Shown in pieces: positions 1 through 5,566 of a stretch of DNA of 18,214 nt; within the stretch, counting starts at the first letter, position 1; the number at the start of each line of letters is the position of its first letter. The notes beneath the pieces were generated by a model. That model was not told the DNA's origin. It did no database searches and saw nothing but the letters and a program-made list of their open reading frames with translations. The stretch comes from Pseudomonadota bacterium (GTDB taxonomy: Bacteria; Pseudomonadota; Alphaproteobacteria; Caulobacterales; Caulobacteraceae): contig JAEYWU010000050.1 of NCBI GenBank assembly GCA_023428785.1, positions 1-18,214 on the forward strand, in the 5' to 3' direction. The translations under genes and the position numbers were made by a program.

Positions 1-39
1 TGGGGCGGGTTTCTTCAACGGCCGAAGGCCGTAAATGGA

Positions 40-69
40 GAAGGCCCCGCGGTCACCCGCGGGGCCTTC
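40..69 (-). terminator. Hairpin downstream of tRNA-Ala
   Basis: A 13-bp perfect inverted repeat (40-52 with 57-69) closes a 4-base loop. It begins two bases beyond the encoded CCA end of the tRNA. Read on the minus strand, the tRNA transcript runs straight into it and then into a pyrimidine-rich stretch (TTCTCCATTT). It is very stable but lacks a clean run of T, so it could act as a terminator or as a 3' processing/stability element. Confidence 0.65.
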
Positions 70-70
70 G

Positions 71-146
71 TGGTGGAGCTAAGCGGAGTCGAACCGCTGA
101 CCTCTTGAATGCCATTCAAGCGCTCTACCAACTGAGCTATAGCCCC
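71..146 (-). tRNA. tRNA-Ala (anticodon GGC), CCA encoded
   Basis: On the minus strand the 76-base sequence folds into a full cloverleaf. The acceptor stem GGGGCTA pairs with TAGCTCC (one G-U pair), the D arm is GCTC/GAGC, and the anticodon stem CTTGA/TCAAG holds the loop ATGGCAT with anticodon GGC. The T arm carries the standard TTCGA. The discriminator A and 3' CCA are encoded. It decodes GCC and GCU alanine codons; GCC is abundant in these GC-rich genes. It lies about 110 bases downstream of the FYDLN-acid gene on the same strand, with a promoter-like sequence between them. Confidence 0.97.
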
Positions 147-186
147 GATCGCTCGGGTTTCGCGGGATGGCCTCCCGCGAGGCGGC

Positions 187-217
187 GGAACCTAGTCGGG
201 TCAGCCCGCCCGATCAA
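187..217 (-). promoter_or_regulatory. Candidate sigma-70 type promoter for tRNA-Ala
   Basis: Read on the minus strand, TTGATC (217-212) is followed 17 bases later by TAGGTT (194-189). The same sites fit the Caulobacter housekeeping form (TTGAC, 10-14 bases, then GCTANAWC) as TTGATCG, 14 bases, ACTAGGTT. Initiation would give a precursor with about 35 leader bases before the mature tRNA 5' end. The -35 element lies inside one arm of the inverted repeat at 207-247. This is a pattern match only. Confidence 0.45.
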
Positions 218-247
218 GCCCCGCGCGAAGCGAAATTTGATCGGGCG
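207..247. repeat. 11-bp perfect inverted repeat after the FYDLN-acid gene
   Basis: The arms at 207-217 and 237-247 are exact reverse complements (CGCCCGATCAA / TTGATCGGGCG) around a 19-base spacer. The spacer itself contains a small CGC-GAA-GCG hairpin. The repeat begins nine bases past the stop codon of the FYDLN-acid gene in its direction of transcription. Its T-run lies before the stem rather than after it, so it is not a textbook terminator for that gene. The distal arm supplies the candidate -35 box of the tRNA promoter. Confidence 0.6.
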
Positions 248-255
248 AAAAACCC

Positions 256-735
256 TTATTGATCCTCGTCTTCGTCCTCGCCGATGCCATCGATGTCGTC
301 TTCGAAGCTGTCGTCCTCGTCCTCATCCTCGAGGAAGGGGACCGAGTCATCGTCCTCGTCCTCAAGCACTTCGTCGTCGGACTCGCCCATACCGGCCTCG
401 GCGGTGTCAGGACCGTCGCCGTCGTCATCGTCATCGTCGGAGCCAACGGGAATCTCATTGGCGGCCTCGTCGATCTCAGGCGTGGAGGCTTCCTCCTCCT
501 CCTCGTCCTCATCGTCGTCGGACTTCTTGGCCTTGACCTGATCCTCGGCGTCCTCGGACTGGTCTTCATAATCGGGCACGCCGGCGCGGCCGCGGCCACG
601 GCGGGCCTTCAGGGCCTCTTCCGGCTCGAATTCAGTGTCGCACTTGGGGCAGTGCGCGGGACGACGGTTGAGGTCGTAGAACTTGGCCTGGCAGTTCGGA
701 CAGATCTGCTTGGCGCCGAGCTCGGGATTGGCCAC
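256..735 (-). CDS. FYDLN-acid (TIGR02300-type) protein
   Basis: The predicted 159-residue protein has an N-terminal zinc-ribbon-like module and a long acidic tail. Residues 12-32 hold two CxxC knuckles (C12/C15 and C29/C32) around the family-defining FYDLN motif at 19-23. From about residue 60 onward it is dominated by Asp and Glu runs and is probably disordered. The family is typical of Alphaproteobacteria and its biochemical role is unknown; zinc binding is inferred from the cysteines. I chose a GTG start because the conserved ANPELGAKQ start of the family follows it and AAGG lies eight bases upstream. An ATG at 801 would add 22 unlike residues and extend further into the spacer before aroA. 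The gene is divergent from aroA. TTGACA on the minus strand at 820-815 could be its -35 box, but I see no good -10. Confidence 0.85.
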   Translation of the reverse strand: MANPELGAKQICPNCQAKFYDLNRRPAHCPKCDTEFEPEEALKARRGRGRAGVPDYEDQSEDAEDQVKAKKSDDDEDEEEEEASTPEIDEAANEIPVGSDDDDDDGDGPDTAEAGMGESDDEVLEDEDDDSVPFLEDEDEDDSFEDDIDGIGEDEDEDQ

Positions 736-853
736 GGGCGAAACCTTGCTGTTCTTGGGCCGGACGGGAGCTTCCGGCGTATCGGGCGGCTCCCTTGCCA
801 CCGGATTTCGCCGCTGTCAAAAGCCCTTTTACTCCCAGCCTTCGGAGAAGACC

Positions 854-2185
854 TTGGCCCTGGATCAGACGGCCCCCGAGACCCTGTCCGCACGGCCGTC
901 CCCGGCCCTGTCCGGTCGTGTGCGCGCGCCGGGCGACAAGTCCATCTCGCACAGGTCCCTGATCATGGCCGCGATGGCCCATGGCGAGAGCCGGATCGAT
1001 GGCCTTCTGGAGAGCGACGACGTCCTGGCCACCAGCCGCGCGGTCGCAGCCCTGGGCGCCGAGGTCGTGCGCAAGGGCGACGGGGCCTGGAGCGTGACGG
1101 GCAAGGGCGGCTTTACCCAGGCAGACACGGTGATCGACTGCGGCAACTCGGGCACGGCGGTGCGCCTGTTGATGGGGGCTGTGGCCGGCTTTCCGATCGA
1201 GACCCGCTTCGACGGCGACGAAAGTCTGCGCGGCCGGCCCATGGGGCGGATCGGCGAACCTCTGGCGGCCATGGGCGCGCGGGTCTCCGGAGACCGACTG
1301 CCCCTGACGGTTGGCGGCGGCGGGCATTTCGGCGGACCGCTTTCGGCCATCGCTTGGCGCTCGAAAGCGGCCTCGGCCCAGGTGAAATCCGCGATCCTGC
1401 TGGCGGGTCTGAACGCCGAGGGCGTGACGTCCGTCGAGGAGCCGGCAGCCAGCCGGGACCATACCGAGCGGATGCTGCCCCTGTTCGGCGGTGTGGTGGA
1501 GCGCGAGGGGCTCAAGGCCTCCGTCGCCGGCGGCCAGCTTCTGACGGGCTCGGAACTGGTGGTGCCGGGCGATCCGTCATCGGCGGCTTTTCCGGTCGCG
1601 GCGGCTCTGATCATCCCGGGCTCGCGGGTTACGGTCGAGGGCGTGATGCTCAACCCGGCCCGCACCGGGCTCTATGACACCCTGGTCGAGATGGGCGCCG
1701 ACATTCGTATCGAGAACCGGCGCGAGCAGTGTGGCGAGGAGGTCGGAGACATCACGGCCCGGGCGTCGCGCCTGGCCGGGGTCACGGTCCCGCCTGACCG
1801 GGCCGCCTCGATGATCGACGAATATCCGATCCTGGCGGCCATCGCGGCCTGCGCCGAGGGCCAGACCGTCATGCGCGGGATCGAGGAGTTACGAGTCAAG
1901 GAAAGCGATCGCATCGCCGGCGTCGTCGCCCTGCTGCGGGCCTGCGGGGTGACGGTGGACGAGGAGCCGGACGGCATGATCGTGCACGGCCAGGGCCGCG
2001 CGCCCGCCGGCGGCGCGACCATCGCGACGCATGGTGATCACCGCCTGGCCATGAGCGGCCTGGTGCTGGGTCTGGCCGCTGGGCGGGCTATCTCGGTGGA
2101 CCGTCCGGACATGATCGCGACGAGCTTCCCCGGCTTCGTCGAGTTGATGCGAGGGCTCGGAGCGGATATCGCGGCCGGCTCATGA
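854..2185 (+). CDS. aroA: 3-phosphoshikimate 1-carboxyvinyltransferase (EPSP synthase)
   Basis: This enzyme joins shikimate-3-phosphate and phosphoenolpyruvate to give EPSP in the shikimate pathway for aromatic amino acids; it acts in the cytosol. The 443-residue protein carries the substrate-binding PGDKSISHR (27-34; K29, R34), GNSGTAVR (97-104), SAQVKSA (174-180), IDEYP with D322, RVKESDR with E350 and HGDHRLAMS near the C-terminus. The blocks SAQVKSA, DPSS.AFP, NP.RTGL and SMIDEYPIL resemble class II enzymes such as Agrobacterium CP4. The start is inferred as TTG, with GGAGA five bases upstream and a normal family N-terminus; the open frame extends to 683 but that part overlaps the divergent gene. 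The stop overlaps the cmk start as ATGA, indicating translational coupling. Confidence 0.95.
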   Translation: MALDQTAPETLSARPSPALSGRVRAPGDKSISHRSLIMAAMAHGESRIDGLLESDDVLATSRAVAALGAEVVRKGDGAWSVTGKGGFTQADTVIDCGNSGTAVRLLMGAVAGFPIETRFDGDESLRGRPMGRIGEPLAAMGARVSGDRLPLTVGGGGHFGGPLSAIAWRSKAASAQVKSAILLAGLNAEGVTSVEEPAASRDHTERMLPLFGGVVEREGLKASVAGGQLLTGSELVVPGDPSSAAFPVAAALIIPGSRVTVEGVMLNPARTGLYDTLVEMGADIRIENRREQCGEEVGDITARASRLAGVTVPPDRAASMIDEYPILAAIAACAEGQTVMRGIEELRVKESDRIAGVVALLRACGVTVDEEPDGMIVHGQGRAPAGGATIATHGDHRLAMSGLVLGLAAGRAISVDRPDMIATSFPGFVELMRGLGADIAAGS

Positions 2186-2826
2186 CCGCCCCTCTCACTA
2201 TCGCCGTCGATGGACCCGCCGCCTCCGGCAAGGGCACCATCGCTGCGAGGTTGGCCGCTCACTACGGCCTGCCGTATCTGGACACCGGCCTTCTGTATCG
2301 CGCCGTGGGTATGGCCGTTCTCAGCGACGGCGGCGATCTCGACGACGCCGGACAGGCCGCTGACAAGGCGCGCACGCTGGACCTGTCCGAACTGGACAAC
2401 CCCGCCCTGATCGGACGGACCGCCGGCGACGCCGCCAGCCGGGTGGCCCTGCACCCGCAGGTTCGGGCGGCCCTGCTCAAGCTGCAGAAGGATTTCGCGG
2501 CCCAGCCGGGCGGGGCGGTGCTGGACGGCCGGGACATCGGCACGGTCATCGCGCCGGACGCCGATGTGAAGATCTATGTCACCGCCCAGCCTGAGGTTCG
2601 GGCCCGGCGTCGCTGGATGCAGCTGACCAGCCGGGGCGAGGACGTGACCTTCGAGGCCATCCTGGACGACATCAGAAAGCGCGATGCGCGCGACGCCGAT
2701 CGGGACACGGCCCCCATGGTGATGGCCGAGGACGCGGTCTTGCTGGATACGACCGACTTGGGTATAGAGCCGGCCTTCGAAGCGGCCCGCCGCATCGTCG
2801 AAGAGGCGCGCGCCCGAAAGGGCTAA
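2182..2826 (+). CDS. cmk: Cytidylate (CMP/dCMP) kinase
   Basis: This enzyme phosphorylates CMP and dCMP with ATP in pyrimidine nucleotide salvage. At 214 residues it has the normal bacterial length. The P-loop GPAASGKGT is at 11-19, followed by the LDTGLLYRAVG block near 35. The LDGRDIGT block and the downstream RRRW and RDARDADRD blocks hold the nucleotide-binding and lid arginines. The ATG overlaps the aroA stop by four bases, so the two are almost certainly cotranslated. The next gene is rpsA, 142 bases downstream, in the familiar aroA-cmk-rpsA order. Identification is firm from the motifs and context. Confidence 0.96.
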   Translation: MTAPLTIAVDGPAASGKGTIAARLAAHYGLPYLDTGLLYRAVGMAVLSDGGDLDDAGQAADKARTLDLSELDNPALIGRTAGDAASRVALHPQVRAALLKLQKDFAAQPGGAVLDGRDIGTVIAPDADVKIYVTAQPEVRARRRWMQLTSRGEDVTFEAILDDIRKRDARDADRDTAPMVMAEDAVLLDTTDLGIEPAFEAARRIVEEARARKG

Positions 2827-2862
2827 ATCAATCGCTCCTCCGCTCGACGGCCGCGGGCGTTC

Positions 2863-2877
2863 GGGACCATCGGTCCC
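2863..2877. repeat. Short hairpin between cmk and rpsA
   Basis: GGGACC (2863-2868) and GGTCCC (2872-2877) form a perfect 6-bp stem with an ATC loop, 36 bases after the cmk stop. No T-run follows, so read-through into rpsA is likely. It could be an attenuating or mRNA-stabilising element. Confidence 0.4.
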
Positions 2878-2914
2878 CGCTCGCCAGACTATCAACCCCT
2901 AACCTGAACGAACG

Positions 2915-2949
2915 GGCGGAATCCGCACCGGCCAAGCCGGCGTTCCGCC
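2915..2949 (+). promoter_or_regulatory. Two-tier stem-loop in the rpsA leader
   Basis: An outer stem GGCGGAA/TTCCGCC (2915-2921 with 2943-2949) encloses an inner stem CCGGC/GCCGG (2928-2932 with 2936-2940) with a CAA loop. The structure ends four bases before the GGAG ribosome-binding site (2953-2956) and 20 bases before the ATG. Ribosomal protein S1 is known to repress its own translation in E. coli through structured leader elements. The position suggests a comparable role here, which is inference; I do not recognise a named RNA family. Confidence 0.45.
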
Positions 2950-2968
2950 TTTGGAGCAACACCAACCC

Positions 2969-4672
2969 ATGACTGACACCCTTAACCCCACCCGCGACGA
3001 TTTCGCCGCCCTGCTCGACGAGCAGCTGACCGGCCGCGATCTCAACGAAGGTCAGGTCGTGCACGGCCTGGTCGTCGGCGTCGAAAAGGACTTCGTCATC
3101 GTCGACGTCGGCCTGAAGACCGAAGGTCGCATCCCGCTGCGCGAGTTCACCGGCGGCGTCGAGGCCGCGGCCGCCCCGAAGGCCGGCGACAACGTCGAGG
3201 TCTATCTGGAGCGCGTCGAGAACGCGATGGGCGAGGCTGTCATCAGCCGCGACAAGGCCAAGCGTGAAGAAGCCTGGACCCGCCTGGAAGGTGTGTTCGC
3301 TTCCGAACAGCCGGTCATGGGCACCATCGTCGGCCGCGTGAAGGGTGGCTTCACCGTCGATCTGGGCGGCGCCTCGGCCTTCCTGCCGGGCTCGCAAGTC
3401 GACATCCGTCCGGTCCGCGACGTCGGCCCGCTGATGGGCAAGGAGCAGCCGTTCCAGATCCTCAAGATGGATCGTCCGCGCGGCAACATCGTCGTCTCGC
3501 GTCGCGCCATCCTGGAAGAAGCCCGCGCCGAACAGCGCACCGAGCTGGTCTCGCAGCTGGCCGAGGGCGAAGTCCGCGAAGGCGTCGTCAAGAACATCAC
3601 CGACTACGGCGCGTTCGTGGACCTGGGCGGCATCGACGGCCTGCTGCACGTCACCGACATGTCGTGGAAGCGCGTCTCCCACCCGTCGCAGGTGCTGGCG
3701 GTCGGCGACACCGTCAAGGTGCAGATCGTCAAGATCAACCCGGACACCCAGCGCATCTCGCTGGGCATGAAGCAGCTGCAGGCCGACCCGTGGGACGGCG
3801 TGGAAGCCAAGTATCCGGTCGGCGCCAAGATGTCGGGCCGCATCACCAACATCACCGACTACGGCGCCTTCGTGGAGCTGGAAGCCGGCGTCGAGGGCCT
3901 GGTGCACGTCTCGGAAATGTCCTGGACCAAGAAGAACGTCCATCCGGGCAAGATCGTCTCTACCTCGCAGGAAGTGGACGTCATCGTGCTTGACGTGGAC
4001 GCCTCCAAGCGCCGCATCTCGCTGGGCCTCAAGCAGGCTCAGGACAATCCGTGGGACGCCTTCCTGGCGGCTCACCCGGTCGGTTCGACCGTCGAGGGCG
4101 AAGTCAAGAACGCCACCGAGTTCGGCCTCTTCCTGGGCCTGGACAACGACATCGACGGCATGGTGCACCTGTCGGACATCGACTGGAACGCGTCCGGCGA
4201 AGAAGCCATCCAGCGCTACCGCAAGGGCGAAATGGTCAAGGCCAAGGTCCTGGACGTCGACGTCGAGAAGGAACGCGTCTCGCTCGGCATCAAGCAACTG
4301 GGCGGCGACCCGCTGGAAGGCGACACCTTCTCGCGCGGCCAGACCGTGACCGTCACCGTCACCGAGGTCACCTCGGGCGGCATCGAGGTCAAGTTCGGTG
4401 AAGACGACGCTCCGGCGACGGCCTTCATCCGCAAGTCGGACCTGTCGCGCGACCGCGCTGACCAGCGCCCCGAGCGTTTCGCCGTCGGCGATCGCGTGGA
4501 CGCCCTGGTGACCGCCGTCGACCGCGCCACCCGTCGCATCTCGGTGTCGATCAAGGCCCTGGAGATGAAGGACGAGAAGGAAGCCGTCGAGCAGTACGGC
4601 TCGCAGGACTCGGGCGCTTCGCTCGGTGACATCCTGGGCGCCGCGCTCAAGGAAAAGGCCACCAAGTCCTGA
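2969..4672 (+). CDS. rpsA: 30S ribosomal protein S1
   Basis: S1 binds mRNA on the small ribosomal subunit and promotes translation initiation. The 567-residue protein shows six S1/OB-fold repeats at about 27-94, 114-179, 200-268, 285-355, 372-442 and 457-528. Repeats 3 and 4 are the most canonical, each with an ITDYGAFV core; repeats 1 and 2 are divergent, as usual for the ribosome-binding half of S1. The ATG start gives the expected MTDTLNPT N-terminus. An in-frame TTG six codons earlier is less likely because it lies only two bases upstream of the GGAG that serves as ribosome-binding site. Spacing from GGAG to ATG is 12 bases, longer than optimal. A leader hairpin precedes the gene and a strong terminator follows it. 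Codon use is strongly biased to C/G-ending codons, as expected for high expression. Confidence 0.98.
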   Translation: MTDTLNPTRDDFAALLDEQLTGRDLNEGQVVHGLVVGVEKDFVIVDVGLKTEGRIPLREFTGGVEAAAAPKAGDNVEVYLERVENAMGEAVISRDKAKREEAWTRLEGVFASEQPVMGTIVGRVKGGFTVDLGGASAFLPGSQVDIRPVRDVGPLMGKEQPFQILKMDRPRGNIVVSRRAILEEARAEQRTELVSQLAEGEVREGVVKNITDYGAFVDLGGIDGLLHVTDMSWKRVSHPSQVLAVGDTVKVQIVKINPDTQRISLGMKQLQADPWDGVEAKYPVGAKMSGRITNITDYGAFVELEAGVEGLVHVSEMSWTKKNVHPGKIVSTSQEVDVIVLDVDASKRRISLGLKQAQDNPWDAFLAAHPVGSTVEGEVKNATEFGLFLGLDNDIDGMVHLSDIDWNASGEEAIQRYRKGEMVKAKVLDVDVEKERVSLGIKQLGGDPLEGDTFSRGQTVTVTVTEVTSGGIEVKFGEDDAPATAFIRKSDLSRDRADQRPERFAVGDRVDALVTAVDRATRRISVSIKALEMKDEKEAVEQYGSQDSGASLGDILGAALKEKATKS

Positions 4673-4698
4673 TCGGACCTGTAGCCTGAAGGAAACAG

Positions 4699-4729
4699 CC
4701 CCGCCCGGTTCGTCCGGGCGGGGTTTTTT
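4699..4729 (+). terminator. Strong intrinsic terminator of the rpsA operon
   Basis: A perfect 10-bp GC-rich stem (4699-4708 with 4714-4723) around the loop TTCGT is followed directly by six T residues. It lies 26 bases after the rpsA stop. This is a textbook rho-independent terminator and separates aroA-cmk-rpsA from ihfB. Confidence 0.93.
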
Positions 4730-4758
4730 CTGACCACTGTTAAGGTCGAATCCCCCTT

Positions 4759-4785
4759 TTTCGCCCGGACGGCGAAGGCTAGGGT
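4759..4785 (+). promoter_or_regulatory. ihfB: Candidate promoter for ihfB-mscL
   Basis: TTTCGC (4759-4764), a 13-base spacer and GCTAGGGT (4778-4785) give a partial match to the Caulobacter TTGAC / GCTANAWC promoter. It lies just beyond the rpsA terminator, where ihfB needs a new promoter. Initiation near 4792 would leave a leader of about 48 bases. The match is weak and rests mainly on position. Confidence 0.3.
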
Positions 4786-4839
4786 GAAAAGTCTGGACCG
4801 CGGGGGTGGTCAGGGAGGGCCCGAAAGGGCGGGGACGCG

Positions 4840-5121
4840 ATGATCAAATCCGAGCTCATCGACAGGCTTGCGGCCGAAAATCCGCACCTGACCCAGAAGG
4901 ACGTCGAGAAGATCGTCGGCGTGATCCTCGACACCATGACCGAGGCCCTGTCTGAAGAAGGCCGGGTCGAGCTGCGTGGCTTCGGCGCCTTTTCGGTGCG
5001 CTCGCGGCCCGCGCGCGTCGGCCGCAATCCACGCACAGGCGAGACTGTCAGTGTCCCGGCCAAGTCGGTGCCCTTCTTCAAGAGCGGCAAGGAACTGCGT
5101 GAGCGCCTGAACGCGGACTAG
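4840..5121 (+). CDS. ihfB: Integration host factor subunit beta
   Basis: IHF is a nucleoid-associated heterodimer that bends DNA sharply at specific sites and assists replication, recombination and transcription. This 93-residue protein begins MIKSELIDRLA, typical of IHF beta. It has the ELRGFGAFSVR core at about 44-54 and the DNA-intercalating arm GRNPRTGE (61-68) with the intercalating proline P64, then a short C-terminal helix ending FFKSGKELRERL. The rpsA-ihfB order is shared with E. coli and supports beta rather than HU or IHF alpha. The strong terminator upstream suggests independent transcription. mscL follows 28 bases later. A small hairpin with a GAAA loop lies just before the ribosome-binding region. 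Confidence 0.95.
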   Translation: MIKSELIDRLAAENPHLTQKDVEKIVGVILDTMTEALSEEGRVELRGFGAFSVRSRPARVGRNPRTGETVSVPAKSVPFFKSGKELRERLNAD

Positions 5122-5149
5122 GCAGTAGCAGACGACGAGGGGCGGGCGC

Positions 5150-5566
5150 GTGGCCGTTTTCCAGGAATTCAAAGAGTTCATCAGTCGCGGCAATGTGGTC
5201 GACCTGGCGGTCGGCGTGATCATCGGCGCGGCCTTCGGCAAGATCGTCACCAGTCTGGTCGAGCAGGTTGTCATGCCGCCGATCGGCCTGGCGCTGGGGC
5301 GGGTCGACTTCTCGAACCTGAAGTGGGTCCTGGCGCCTGAGGATCCGGCGACTGAGGCGATCGAGGAGGTCGCCATCCAGTACGGCGCCTTCATCAACAC
5401 CGTGATCCAGTTCGTGATCGTGGCCTTTGTGATCTTCCTCATGGTCAAGGGGATCAACAGATTGCGTCGCGAGCAGGCGGCGCAGCCCGACCCCACACCG
5501 GCCGCGCCAACGCCGACCGAGACCCTGCTGGCGGAAATCCGCGACGAGCTGAAGAAGCGACCCTAG
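5150..5566 (+). CDS. mscL: Large-conductance mechanosensitive channel MscL
   Basis: MscL is a homopentameric inner-membrane channel that opens under high membrane tension and releases solutes during hypo-osmotic shock. The 138-residue protein has the amphipathic N-terminal helix FQEFKEFISRGN, then TM1 at about 15-43 with the pore-lining stretch DLAVGVIIGAAFG. A periplasmic loop (about 45-76) is followed by TM2 (78-100) and a charged C-terminal helix TLLAEIRDELKKR that normally forms a bundle. A Pro/Ala linker (about 112-122) precedes that helix. The start is GTG with GAGGGG seven bases upstream. It probably shares a transcript with ihfB. Its TAG stop overlaps the stop of the convergent unnamed gene by four bases. 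Confidence 0.96.
   Translation: MAVFQEFKEFISRGNVVDLAVGVIIGAAFGKIVTSLVEQVVMPPIGLALGRVDFSNLKWVLAPEDPATEAIEEVAIQYGAFINTVIQFVIVAFVIFLMVKGINRLRREQAAQPDPTPAAPTPTETLLAEIRDELKKRP

Noticed and set aside
683..853. Earlier ATG for aroA
   Set aside because: It would overlap the divergent FYDLN-acid gene and add 57 residues unlike any EPSP synthase N-terminus; the TTG at 854 has a ribosome-binding site and family-typical start.
259..1677. Long plus-strand frame (472 codons) across the FYDLN-acid gene and aroA
   Set aside because: Val/Leu- then Arg/Gly-rich translation typical of an out-of-frame reading of GC-rich genes; both real genes are clear from conserved motifs.
2828..4297. 489-codon frame antisense to rpsA
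   Set aside because: The protein is a low-complexity shadow (Asp/Val/Leu/His-rich) of the S1 repeats in a GC-rich gene; no ribosome-binding site or domain supports it.
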